Part shown: piece by piece, positions 31,834 through 39,717 of the stretch | Layout of the letters: every line of letters begins with the position of its first letter | Numbering within the stretch: the first letter of the stretch is position 1 | Translations under genes and position numbers: made by a program | The notes under the pieces: model-generated | What the model saw: only the letters and a program-made list of their open reading frames with translations | The model's database searches: none | Told to the model about the DNA's origin: nothing | DNA from: Verrucomicrobiales bacterium | GTDB lineage: Bacteria; Verrucomicrobiota; Verrucomicrobiia; Limisphaerales; UBA9464 | Assembly: GCA_005793375.1 (NCBI GenBank) | Contig: SXSK01000271.1 | Span: 1 to 39,717 of the forward strand | Direction: 5' to 3' | Length of the DNA stretch: 39,717 bases

Positions 31834-32985
31834 ATGACCGAACCTTCCTCGCGGGTTTTTCCGGAGTTCAGCCTCGCGCGACTCCTGAAGACCGTTTTCG
31901 AACCGAAGCCGGGCCAGCGCATCGGCATCTTGATAGACTTGGCCGATCCCAAGCAGATCGAGGGGTTCGCTTTTTTGAAGGATCCAACGCTCACGATTCA
32001 ACGTCATGCCTACGATGTTTTCTATCAGGGATTGCGGAATGGGGTGATGGCGGAATTGAGTCTCTGCGGCGGCGACCTATTTGCCTACCAGATCACTGGT
32101 GGCAGCAATCTGGATTTACCGGACGTCGCTTGGACACCCGAAGGTGTGCAGGTCAGCCTGGAGAAGTCAGTGTATCCCCATTTTGATATTCTGCTGTGTA
32201 TCTCGACGTATTCCGCTACCGCACCGCTCACGGCCTTCGCGAAGCAATTTGGATTTCGCGGAGCGACACTTCACGGGATCAATCCGATCATTCTTCGGAC
32301 CGGGCTTTCGGTGGATTATAACGAGGTCAGTTGCCAAGCGGAAAAGCTGCGTCTCGCCATGACCCGTGCTGAGTCGTTTGAGATTGATTTCGAAGTTTCC
32401 GGCCAGAAGGCCACGTTGAAACTATTCTGCGATCGTCAGGAGGCGCAGAAGAGTCATGGGCTCTGCCGGGGTGACAAGCCCGATGTGGCGAATCTCCCTG
32501 CGGGCGAGGTCTATTTTGTGCCGACCGGAGCGGAAGGACAATTCCCACGTCTGTATGAGGACGGGAGTCTTGGGATGTTGGAGGTGACGGGTGGGCGCAT
32601 TCGCAAGGCCACATGGATTTCTGGGAACCAGGAGACCATCGACGCACAGAATCAGTTGTTTGCGACGGATCCAGCCACCGGCGAATTGGGCGAACTGGGA
32701 TTTGGCACCCAGGATCTCCCGGCGTCTGGTCGTGACATACAGGATGAAAAGATTCTTGGAACCCTGCACGTGGCCACTGGCCGCAGCGATCATCTGGGGG
32801 GACACCTCACGCCCAACCAGTTCAATGTGGCCAAGAATGCCACCCACAACGACATCTTATTCTCCGCGACCAAAACGCCCTGCATCCAAGTGCCACAAGC
32901 TCGCATGTTCCGCGATGGCAAGATGGAGGTGGTGATCGAGGATTACCGGCCTGGGGCCTACCTCCAACATGCCTTGAACTCGTGA
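31834..32985 (+). CDS. M29-type aminopeptidase-like metalloprotein
   Basis: The start is ATG 31834 (MTEPSSRVFPEFSLARLL); the ORF upstream has no homology-like content. The C-terminal half carries the ligand pattern of M29 aminopeptidases and the related NicX-type dioxygenases: LPAGEVYFVPTGAEG (first Glu), GELGELGFGT (second Glu), DIQDEKILGTLHVATGRSDHLGGH (His) and NATHNDILF (His/Asp). The N-terminal domain contains PGQRIGILID and LTAFAKQFGFRGATLHG. It could be a cytosolic peptidase or another divalent-metal hydrolase or dioxygenase of this fold. At 383 residues it matches M29 family size (about 370-410). It follows the oxidoreductase by 177 nt and precedes the methyltransferase by 61 nt. Confidence 0.78.
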   Translation: MTEPSSRVFPEFSLARLLKTVFEPKPGQRIGILIDLADPKQIEGFAFLKDPTLTIQRHAYDVFYQGLRNGVMAELSLCGGDLFAYQITGGSNLDLPDVAWTPEGVQVSLEKSVYPHFDILLCISTYSATAPLTAFAKQFGFRGATLHGINPIILRTGLSVDYNEVSCQAEKLRLAMTRAESFEIDFEVSGQKATLKLFCDRQEAQKSHGLCRGDKPDVANLPAGEVYFVPTGAEGQFPRLYEDGSLGMLEVTGGRIRKATWISGNQETIDAQNQLFATDPATGELGELGFGTQDLPASGRDIQDEKILGTLHVATGRSDHLGGHLTPNQFNVAKNATHNDILFSATKTPCIQVPQARMFRDGKMEVVIEDYRPGAYLQHALNS

Positions 32986-33046
32986 TTGGGGTTGGCACTG
33001 GAACTTGCCTTTGCGGGTTGCGGAGGGTGAGTCAATTCTATCTCGG

Positions 33047-33811
33047 ATGAGCGCGTACGATTTTTATCAGACAGACCGGGCTCAGTCGGAATATCTGCTC
33101 TTCCACTACGGATCCCCGGCTCAAACGATGCCTTGGGGATTTGGCCCTTTGGAGGCGCTCGATTATCCCTCGCGTTGCGTCTCCGAGTGTTTGGACCGGT
33201 CACGTCTGCCGAGCCAGGCACGCGCATTGGACTTGGGTTGTGCGGTGGGACGATCGACGTTCGAACTGGCACGGTGGTGTTTCGAGGTGATCGGCATTGA
33301 CTATTCACATCGCTTCATCGAGATCGCCCAACAACTTCAGCAATGTGGCTCAGTTTCCTATGACTACGTGGAAGAAGGTCGACTCACCACCCCAGCGACC
33401 GCTGAAGTGCCAGCTGGGATAGACCGACAGCGGGTCCGGTTCGAACAGGGTGATGCCCAAGACTTACGTTCGGATCTGGGACAATTCGATGTGGTGCTCA
33501 TGGCCAATCTGGTGGATCGCCTGCGAGATCCTAAGTCGTGTTTGGACTCCTTGCACTCCTTGGTGCGGCAGGGGGGGCAACTCATTCTGACGACGCCGTG
33601 CACTTGGCTCGAGGAGTACACCCCTCGGTTGCAATGGCTGGGTGGATTCGAACGGGACGGGCGTGTTATCAAAACGTTGGAGTCACTTCGGGCAGTTCTC
33701 GATCCGCAGTTCGCCCTGACGCGAACGCTCGACATGCCCTTTTTGATTCGCGAGCATGAGCGAAAGTTTCAGTGGAGCGTCGCCCAAGCCACAATTTGGG
33801 TTCGGCGATGA
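33047..33811 (+). CDS. SAM methyltransferase of the OvoA C-terminal type
   Basis: The protein closely parallels the C-terminal domain of OvoA, which N-methylates 5-thiohistidine in ovothiol synthesis. It has TDRAQSEYLLFHYGS, SAM motif I LDLGCAVGRSTFELAR, GIDYSHRFIEIAQQL, FEQGDAQDL, NLVDRLRDP and ILTTPCTWLEEYTPRLQWLGGFERDG. In OvoA this domain is fused to a FGE-like sulfoxide synthase; here it stands alone at 254 residues. The family model for this stand-alone type is named putative 4-mercaptohistidine N1-methyltransferase. ATG 33047 is chosen because the conserved sequence begins a few residues later; its Shine-Dalgarno spacing is poor (GGAGGG lies 20 nt upstream), so an upstream TTG remains possible. 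Confidence 0.85.
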   Translation: MSAYDFYQTDRAQSEYLLFHYGSPAQTMPWGFGPLEALDYPSRCVSECLDRSRLPSQARALDLGCAVGRSTFELARWCFEVIGIDYSHRFIEIAQQLQQCGSVSYDYVEEGRLTTPATAEVPAGIDRQRVRFEQGDAQDLRSDLGQFDVVLMANLVDRLRDPKSCLDSLHSLVRQGGQLILTTPCTWLEEYTPRLQWLGGFERDGRVIKTLESLRAVLDPQFALTRTLDMPFLIREHERKFQWSVAQATIWVRR

Positions 33812-33875
33812 GGCGAGTCGGCGCATCGGGTAGGCGCTGTTGCCACCGGGTGCCACTGGCGCGGTTGGGTTACCT

Positions 33876-35519
33876 ATGAACCGAACACGAACCATAATTT
33901 CGTTGGTTGGATTCCTCGCCACCGCAGTCTGGTTGCTGGTGCCGGATATCAAAACCAGCCCGGCGGTGCTCTGGCCTAGCGTGCTGGCGGTGGGGCTGGC
34001 GTTTGTCACTCGGGACATTTATCTATCGCTCTTTCTCGGGGCGTTCAGCGGCTCGTTGCTGTTGCACGGCGGGAATCCGTGGACTGCGTTTGACGACCTG
34101 CTCATCAACCGCCTGATTCCGTCGCTGACAGATCGCTGGAATATCAGCGTCTTGATCTTTACGCTCCTCATGGGTGGATTTGCCGAGGTATTGACGCGCA
34201 ACGGTGGTATGACAGCACTTTCCTCGAGGGTCATGGGGCAATCGAGAAGTCCTCGTCGTGCGGGGCTTGGGGCATATCTCATGGGATGGCTCGTATTCTT
34301 CGACGGTTTGGCGAGTTCGGTGCTGGTCGGAAAGACCATGCGTCCCATCGCCGATCGAGCCGGGCTCTCTCGCGAGAAGCTAGCATTCATTGTGGATTCC
34401 ACATCGGCACCCGTTGCTGGGCTCTCCTTGCTCTCGACGTGGGTGGCTTACGAGATGTCGGTCATTCGTCAGGGTCTTACGAATACTGGGGATCCGACGC
34501 TAGTGGACGCCGTTGCTCCGTTTTCATGGCTCGTGTTGAGCCTGCCGTTCCGATTTTACAACTGGTTCATGCTGCTTCTGGTGTTCCTGCTGATCTGGCT
34601 GATGCGCGACTGGGGATCGATGCGCGCTGCGGAACGGTTCAGTCGTTTGGCTCCGCGCTCGGAAACGAGCTCGAGTGAGACCTCGGTCACGGGATCTCAT
34701 GCCGCGTTAGCGCTGGTGCCGTTAGCGGTGTTGGTCGTTGGGGTTTTTGGAGGATTGTACATCGGCGGTGGTGGCCTGGAACGAGCCTTCAGTTTTCAGA
34801 ATCTTGTGGAGGCGATGGGCAAAGCGGACGCGGCAGCGGTATTCGTTTTGGCCACAGCGCTGGCTTCGGCAGTCGCACTGGGCGTCACCGCGGTGTGGCA
34901 CGGGGCGGTGCCAAGCCCGTTGGCCCGTGAGAGTGGAACCCAGACTTTTCTGCAGGGCATGCAACAGATGTTTCTTCCGACGCTGATTCTAGTCTTCGCT
35001 TGGATGCTGAACAGCGTTATCAAGGAACTCGGCGCGGCGAGTTATCTAGTTTCCTTGCTGGGGGATCGGTTGCCCGCGGCGTGGCTGCCGGCCCTCGTGT
35101 TCTTGCTGGCGTCGGTGATTTCGTTCAGTACGGGCACTTCTTGGGGTACCATGGCGATTGTCATGCCGCTGGCCATTCCCTTGGCGGTAAAGCTGACCGC
35201 GTTTCATGCCGGTATGACTGAGGGCCCGATTCTCGTGGCGACGGTGGGTGCTGTGTTGGCAGGGGCGGTTTTTGGCGACCATTGCTCCCCGATCAGCGAC
35301 ACGACCATTGTGTCCGCTTTCAGCAGCGATTGTGAGGTGATGGCCCACGTCCGGACGCAGTTGCCTTATGCGATCACCGCCGCGTTGATAGCCACGCTTG
35401 TGGGTTATCTTCCGGCCGGCTATGGAATCGCACCCGGTTGGTTGCTAGCGGCTGGTGGCGTGATTTGCTGGTTACTCGTGCGTTATCGAGGCAAAACTGT
35501 GGAGGAATCGCCTCGGTAA
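33876..35519 (+). CDS. NhaC-type Na+/H+ antiporter family protein
   Basis: The integral membrane protein has about eleven hydrophobic segments (ISLVGFLATAVWLLVP, LWPSVLAVGLAFV, LSLFLGAFSGSLLL, ISVLIFTLLMGGFAEVLT and others). Family signatures are DGLASSVLVGKTMRPIADRAGLSREKLAFIVDSTSAPVAGLSLLSTWVAYE, FSTGTSWGTMAIVMPLAIPLA and GAVFGDHCSPISDTTIVSAFSSDC, all typical of NhaC/TC 2.A.35 and ArsB/NhaD-superfamily carriers. It exchanges sodium for protons, or possibly another solute such as an amine or organic anion. The start is ATG 33876 (MNRTRTIISLVGF); the track's TTG start at 33840 adds 12 residues. It lies 64 nt downstream of the methyltransferase gene. Confidence 0.92.
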   Translation: MNRTRTIISLVGFLATAVWLLVPDIKTSPAVLWPSVLAVGLAFVTRDIYLSLFLGAFSGSLLLHGGNPWTAFDDLLINRLIPSLTDRWNISVLIFTLLMGGFAEVLTRNGGMTALSSRVMGQSRSPRRAGLGAYLMGWLVFFDGLASSVLVGKTMRPIADRAGLSREKLAFIVDSTSAPVAGLSLLSTWVAYEMSVIRQGLTNTGDPTLVDAVAPFSWLVLSLPFRFYNWFMLLLVFLLIWLMRDWGSMRAAERFSRLAPRSETSSSETSVTGSHAALALVPLAVLVVGVFGGLYIGGGGLERAFSFQNLVEAMGKADAAAVFVLATALASAVALGVTAVWHGAVPSPLARESGTQTFLQGMQQMFLPTLILVFAWMLNSVIKELGAASYLVSLLGDRLPAAWLPALVFLLASVISFSTGTSWGTMAIVMPLAIPLAVKLTAFHAGMTEGPILVATVGAVLAGAVFGDHCSPISDTTIVSAFSSDCEVMAHVRTQLPYAITAALIATLVGYLPAGYGIAPGWLLAAGGVICWLLVRYRGKTVEESPR

Positions 35520-35566
35520 ACGATCTGATCCAGTCGCTGTGAGTCCCGCTGCTGGTTTGAAATCGT

Positions 35567-37105
35567 ATGAAGAATACTTCAATTAGACGGGAATATTTCT
35601 GGAAGCATCTGCTAGAGCAGGCTTCGGATGCCCACTTTTTCGAGGCCAACGCGGACGTGTTTTCGCGCCGAGGCATGCTTCAGAAGTGTTTTAACGGCAT
35701 GGGGACACTGGGCTTGGCGGCAGCATTGACTCCGACAGCGACGGCCGGCGAAATGATTCAGAAAGAAGGTAGGCCACTTTTCCCCAAAGCTGGACATCGT
35801 CCGGCGACAGCCAAGAGTGTGATTCACCTATGGATGAATGGCGCGCCCTCCCAGGTGGACACATTTGATCCCAAGCCGGCATTGGAACGTCATGCCGGCA
35901 AGCGTCCCGAAACCACCGTCCAATTGACTACAGAAAATGTCACTGGGGGTCTCATGCCATCGCCCTTCCGGTTTTCGAAACACGGCCAGGCTGGGATTGA
36001 TGTGAGTGATCTGTTTCCCGAGGTAGCCCGGTTTGCCGATGACTTGTGCGTGATTCGGTCCATGCAGACCGATGTGCCGGTGCATGAATCTTCCAACTGG
36101 ATGATGTTTACGGGCAGCATCCAACCGAATCGGCCGTCATACGGCTCCTGGATGCTTTATGGGCTAGGGAGCGTGAATGAGAGCCTTCCAGGATTTGTGG
36201 TGCTGGGAGAACCAGGGCAGCCGGTTAATGGCCCATCCAATTGGAGTAGCCGATTCCTTCCGGGTATTTATCAAGGTTGCCAGATTGCCTTGCCCAAGGA
36301 TTACAGCTCACACGATGTGATTCCATTTCTTCAGAACTCACAGCTGACACCTGCCACGCAACGTCGGGAGCTCGATTTGATTCAGCGCTTGAATGCAATG
36401 CACCAGGAACGTCGGGGTGCTGAGAGCGCGATGAATGCCCGTATCCAGTCCTTGGAAATGGCATTTAGCATGGAGAGCTCCGCGGCGGAGGCCTTTGATA
36501 TACGTCAAGAGTCTGAGGCCACATTCGCGGCCTATGGCTTGACCGGGCCTGAGGCGGATTTGGTGGCCACCAGTTCGGATGGGGGGTTCAAACGATCCAC
36601 TTATGCTCGCAATTGTCTGCTGGCGCGGCGACTGGTGGAACGTGGGGTGCGTGTTGTGCAGATCTATTGCGGCAAAAGTCAACCGTGGGATCATCACGAC
36701 AAGAACAGTGAATCCCATCGAAATCATGCCCGTGTCGTTGATCGTCCCATTGCGGCGCTGCTAGGCGACCTGAAACAGCGTGGACTCCTTGATGAGACGT
36801 TAGTGTTGTGGGGCGGCGAGTTCGGTCGGACTCCGACCTCCCAAGGCAATGATGGACGCGATCACAACCATCATGGGTTCACGGTTTGGATGGCTGGGGG
36901 CGGCGTTCGGGGTGGGACCATTTATGGGGCCACGGACGAGTTCGGCTTCAAAGCGGTGGAGAATCCCGTTCATGTGCATGACTTGCACGCCACCATGCTC
37001 CATCTCATGGGGTTGGATCACGAGAAGCTTACTTATCGGTACAGCGGCCGTGATTTTCGGCTGACCGATATTAATGGGCGTGTTGTGAATGAGGTGATCG
37101 CATGA
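35567..37105 (+). CDS. DUF1501 domain protein with a Tat-like signal
   Basis: A twin-arginine-like signal lies unusually deep, at about residues 33-58 (SRRGMLQKCFNGMGTLGLAAAL), after a polar N-terminus of 32 residues. The DUF1501 (sulfatase/alkaline-phosphatase-like) core follows: SVIHLWMNGAPSQVDTFDPKPAL, VPVHESSNWMMFTGS, PSYGSWMLYGLGSVNESLPGFVVL, YARNCLLARRLVERGVRVVQIYCG, then DETLVLWGGEFGRTPTSQGNDGRDHNHHGFTVWMAGGGVRGGTIYGATDEFGF. DUF1501 proteins almost always pair with DUF1549/DUF1553 proteins in Planctomycetes and Verrucomicrobiota and are presumed to degrade complex polysaccharides. The TGA overlaps the next ATG by four bases (ATGA, 37102-37105). Confidence 0.93.
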   Translation: MKNTSIRREYFWKHLLEQASDAHFFEANADVFSRRGMLQKCFNGMGTLGLAAALTPTATAGEMIQKEGRPLFPKAGHRPATAKSVIHLWMNGAPSQVDTFDPKPALERHAGKRPETTVQLTTENVTGGLMPSPFRFSKHGQAGIDVSDLFPEVARFADDLCVIRSMQTDVPVHESSNWMMFTGSIQPNRPSYGSWMLYGLGSVNESLPGFVVLGEPGQPVNGPSNWSSRFLPGIYQGCQIALPKDYSSHDVIPFLQNSQLTPATQRRELDLIQRLNAMHQERRGAESAMNARIQSLEMAFSMESSAAEAFDIRQESEATFAAYGLTGPEADLVATSSDGGFKRSTYARNCLLARRLVERGVRVVQIYCGKSQPWDHHDKNSESHRNHARVVDRPIAALLGDLKQRGLLDETLVLWGGEFGRTPTSQGNDGRDHNHHGFTVWMAGGGVRGGTIYGATDEFGFKAVENPVHVHDLHATMLHLMGLDHEKLTYRYSGRDFRLTDINGRVVNEVIA

Positions 37106-39573
37106 AGCGGGTCCTCCTTTTCTGGATCTCCCTGATAGGAATCGGCGCCGCGGACGACGCGGTAAAAATCCCAACCCAACAAACCGTTCAATTGGGTGTG
37201 GAGGTTCCACTGTGGGCGTTTCAACCGCCAAGGCTTCACGCGTTACCAGTTGTTTCAGCGACTCACTGGCCGAAGCGTGCGTTGGATTATTTTGTGCTGG
37301 CGGCTCAGGATAAGCGGAAACTCCGCCCGGTCCGTGCCGCTACCAAGGCTGAATGGATCCGTCGAGCCACCTTCGATTTGATCGGTCTGCCGCCAACTCC
37401 CGGAGAGTGCGAGGCGTTTGAGAGGGATACCGGTTCGGATGGGTTCGCCAAGGTCATTGATCGCTTATTGGAGTCGCCCCACTACGGGGAGCGTTGGGGC
37501 CGATACTGGCTGGACATCGCACGTTACGCAGATGATCAAGGCAACTCTTTTCTGACGCCGACTCCGTCCGCTTATCTGTATCGTGATTGGGTGGTGGAGG
37601 CTCTCAATCAGGATATGCCGTACGACGAATTTGTGCGATTACAGATTGCCGGCGACGAGGTTCCTGGCCCGGCTGTGGATTATGTGAAGCGACTGGCTGG
37701 GCTCGGTTTCCAAGGCCTCGGACCTCAATTTCGCAAAGGCGCTGCCGGTGAAGCCAAGGCCAAGGCGGATGAATTGGAAGATCGAGTGGACACCCTGACG
37801 CGTGGAATCCTGGGTCTGACGGTCTCGTGTGCGCGGTGTCATGACCACAAGTTTGATCCGATTCCTACCCGGGACTATTACTCGTTGGCAGCTGCGTACA
37901 ACGGCGCGGAGTGGTCCAGTCGCATGCTGGCCGCTCCCGAGATCGTTGAAACCCACAAGAAATGGGGGGAGCAAGTTGAGCAGAAGAAGGCTGCTTTGAC
38001 AGCATGGTCCGAAGCTCAGGCGCGTCAACTGGGACGAATGGCGTTGAGCAAGACCGATATCTACGCCTTGGCTGCGGTAAAGGTATTGGTCCTTCGGCAT
38101 CAAAAAGTGCCCGTCGATATCACTGCGTTGGCCAAGCAGGAGGACCTGGAAGTCTACTTCCTCAAACGCTGGGTGGAGATCCTCGATAAACCTGGGGATG
38201 AGCCGATTCTGAGGCCGTTGCGTGAGAGTGCCAAGAAATCGAACGGGTCTGGCATCACCATCACGTCCCATGAGCTGCGCCTACAGGGTGAATCTCTCAA
38301 GAACCTTGCCATGGCTGCGCTCGCTGCACTGACCGTCAGCGAGGAGGTCCCAAGTGGTCCGTCAAAGAAGGCACCGGCACTTCCACCGGACCATGACAAA
38401 CTCCTCAAAACACTTTGGAAGGACCCTAAAGGGCCATTCTTTGTTTCCGAAAGCGATCGGGCGGGTTTGTTGGATGAAATCCAGAAGCAACATTTCGCCA
38501 GGCTTCAAAGTGACTTGGATGCCCTGTCAAAAACCCCGCCACCATCCGGTCCCCTGATGCCCAGCTTGCAGGGTGGGGGACAGGCTATGAAAGTGTTCGT
38601 GCGAGGTAATCCTGAAAAACTAGGTGAGGAGGCGCCGCCGGGTTTTTTACGGGTGCTAAACCAAACCGGCGATTCGTCCAATGGAAGACCGTTCACCCGA
38701 TTGAATCTCGCCAACGCGTTAGTGAGCCGAGAAAATCCATTGACGGCCCGAGTCTTAGTGAATCGCGTATGGCACCATCATTTTGGGCGTGGGATCGTCC
38801 CGACACTGAGTAATTTTGGAAGACTGGGCGCCCCACCCACTCACCCGGAACTACTGGACACCTTGGCGGTGCAGTTCATGGAGCATGGTTGGTCGATCAA
38901 ATGGTTGCATCGTGAAATCATGCTTTCGGCTACTTACCAACTCAGCAGTGTCCAAGACGCCAGCAACATCGCTTCAGATCCTGGCAATGAGTATCTCTGG
39001 CGCATGACGCCCCGGCGCCTGGATTTCGAAGCGTGGCGCGATGCGTTGCTCAGCGTTGCGGGCCGCTTGGATGCCCAGGTAGGAGGCCCTTCCATCGACC
39101 AAACCACACCTGGAATCAAGGAGGTTCCCGGCTTCAATTTCTTTACCCGCTTGAATGGGTTTGAGGCGGACAATCCTGAGGGACGGCGGCGTACACTCTA
39201 CACGGTGATCAGCCGTTACTATCCCAACCCCACGCTGACACTCTTCGATTTTCCCGAACCCAACGTCACGAGCGATCAACGCAACGCCACCACGATACCT
39301 CAGCAACAGTTATTCGTGCTCAACAGCCCGTTTATCATGGAACTGAGTCGGGGGTTCGCGAAACGGCTCGAAGCGGGGGCTGCAAACGTGGAAGCGAGGC
39401 TCCAGTTGGGATGGAAACTCGCCTACGGACGGCCTCCGACCATGAATGAACTATCCCTGGCGCTGGAATTTATTGAAGCCCCATCTAGCTCCTCTGCTGG
39501 GGATCGTTTGAATCGTTGGGAGCAGTTGGCCCATGCATTGCTGGCCAGTAATGAGCTTCTGTTCCTGCCGTGA
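37102..39573 (+). CDS. DUF1549 / DUF1553 domain protein
   Basis: A signal peptide (KRVLLFWISLIGIGAADD) is followed by a DUF1549 domain, with LDYFVLAAQDKRKLRPVRAATKAEWIRRATFDLIGLPPTP, ERWGRYWLDIARYADDQGN and SCARCHDHKFDPIPTRDYYSLAAAYNG at about residues 245-271. A DUF1553 domain follows in the C-terminal half (LANALVSRENPLTARVLVNRVWHHHFGRGIVPTLSNFGRLG, HPELLDTLAVQFMEHGWSIKWLHREIMLSATYQ, WRMTPRRLDFEAWRDALLSVAG, FDFPEPNVTSDQRNATTIPQQQLFVLNSPF). The N-terminal planctomycete-type cytochrome c (PSD1) domain of many relatives is absent. In most genomes this protein is encoded before DUF1501; here it comes after and is coupled to it by an ATGA overlap. Its exact function is unknown. Confidence 0.93.
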   Translation: MKRVLLFWISLIGIGAADDAVKIPTQQTVQLGVEVPLWAFQPPRLHALPVVSATHWPKRALDYFVLAAQDKRKLRPVRAATKAEWIRRATFDLIGLPPTPGECEAFERDTGSDGFAKVIDRLLESPHYGERWGRYWLDIARYADDQGNSFLTPTPSAYLYRDWVVEALNQDMPYDEFVRLQIAGDEVPGPAVDYVKRLAGLGFQGLGPQFRKGAAGEAKAKADELEDRVDTLTRGILGLTVSCARCHDHKFDPIPTRDYYSLAAAYNGAEWSSRMLAAPEIVETHKKWGEQVEQKKAALTAWSEAQARQLGRMALSKTDIYALAAVKVLVLRHQKVPVDITALAKQEDLEVYFLKRWVEILDKPGDEPILRPLRESAKKSNGSGITITSHELRLQGESLKNLAMAALAALTVSEEVPSGPSKKAPALPPDHDKLLKTLWKDPKGPFFVSESDRAGLLDEIQKQHFARLQSDLDALSKTPPPSGPLMPSLQGGGQAMKVFVRGNPEKLGEEAPPGFLRVLNQTGDSSNGRPFTRLNLANALVSRENPLTARVLVNRVWHHHFGRGIVPTLSNFGRLGAPPTHPELLDTLAVQFMEHGWSIKWLHREIMLSATYQLSSVQDASNIASDPGNEYLWRMTPRRLDFEAWRDALLSVAGRLDAQVGGPSIDQTTPGIKEVPGFNFFTRLNGFEADNPEGRRRTLYTVISRYYPNPTLTLFDFPEPNVTSDQRNATTIPQQQLFVLNSPFIMELSRGFAKRLEAGAANVEARLQLGWKLAYGRPPTMNELSLALEFIEAPSSSSAGDRLNRWEQLAHALLASNELLFLP

Positions 39574-39671
39574 TTTAAGTTGAACCCGGCAGTGTTGGGA
39601 CCAAGATTTCTGCGGTTGGTCTTAGCACTACAGCGACAGTTCACTTAAAGTTTGGAAGATGAAGGGGAAAA

Positions 39672-39706
39672 GCGCCGTTCTTGGCGCGACGGCTGGAAAG
39701 CTGTCG
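39672..39706. other. Two adjacent hairpins at the window end
   Basis: GCGCC (39672-39676) / GGCGC (39683-39687) is followed at once by CGACGGCT / AGCTGTCG (39687-39706) with a GGAA tetraloop and one G-T wobble. They lie about 100 nt after the last stop codon. They could be part of a terminator, an RNA element or an intergenic repeat; nothing else is seen from 39574 to the end. Confidence 0.4.
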
Positions 39707-39717
39707 ATCGCACCCGA

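Noticed and set aside
1-39717. CRISPR array, tRNA, rRNA, insertion sequence or prophage
   Set aside because: No regularly spaced repeats, cloverleaf-like segments, transposase motifs or phage modules were seen on reading the window and the ORF translations.

Overview
The window looks like a chromosomal segment of a Verrucomicrobiota bacterium (Pedosphaera/Limisphaera-like). This is inferred from family content: a DUF1501 plus DUF1549/DUF1553 pair, a PEP-CTERM protein, a PocR-AraC regulator, Tat-exported Gfo/Idh/MocA oxidoreductase, tryptophan-rich HEAT-like repeat protein, and above all a UBact-type pupylation/proteasome locus. GC content is moderately high and even by eye. I see no tRNA, rRNA, CRISPR, insertion sequence or phage module.

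Layout. 1-3127 (+): a secreted multi-Ig protein and an exported repeat protein. 3149-4858 (-): rimO with an enlarged linker. 5104-6750 (+): PocR-AraC regulator, then a 1-Cys-type peroxiredoxin, separated by an imperfect hairpin. 6910-12229 (-): aldehyde dehydrogenase superfamily protein, exported esterase-like hydrolase, GNAT acetyltransferase, PQQ-type beta-propeller protein. 12430-14001 (+): halogenase-like flavoprotein. 14101-16744 (-): a compact five-gene ECF sigma-factor cluster with three LTxxQ/LTxxE helical envelope proteins and a small membrane protein, arranged like an envelope or metal stress module of the CnrYXH type. 16846-17133 (-): 2Fe-2S ferredoxin. 17376-20461 (+): S9 peptidase and an esterase.

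20478-25601 (-) is the highlight. It reads, in transcription order, ARC/Mpa-type AAA ATPase, Dop, the 60-residue UBact modifier ending in RTGQ, proteasome beta and proteasome alpha. Together these would tag proteins with UBact (after Dop deamidates its terminal Gln), unfold them with the ARC ring and degrade them in a 20S core. No separate PafA-type ligase lies in the window, and the ARC C-terminus lacks the GQYL docking tail of mycobacterial Mpa. Upstream on the same strand are an S41 peptidase-like protein and purD.

28101-29280 holds two unrecognised, possibly decayed ORFs and a promoter-like intergenic region. 29281-39573 (+) holds a PEP-CTERM protein with a clear terminator, a Gfo/Idh/MocA oxidoreductase, an M29-like metallopeptidase, a stand-alone OvoA C-terminal-type methyltransferase, an NhaC-type antiporter, and the translationally coupled DUF1501 and DUF1549/DUF1553 genes.

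All functions come from reading the translated sequence and motifs. No similarity search was run.
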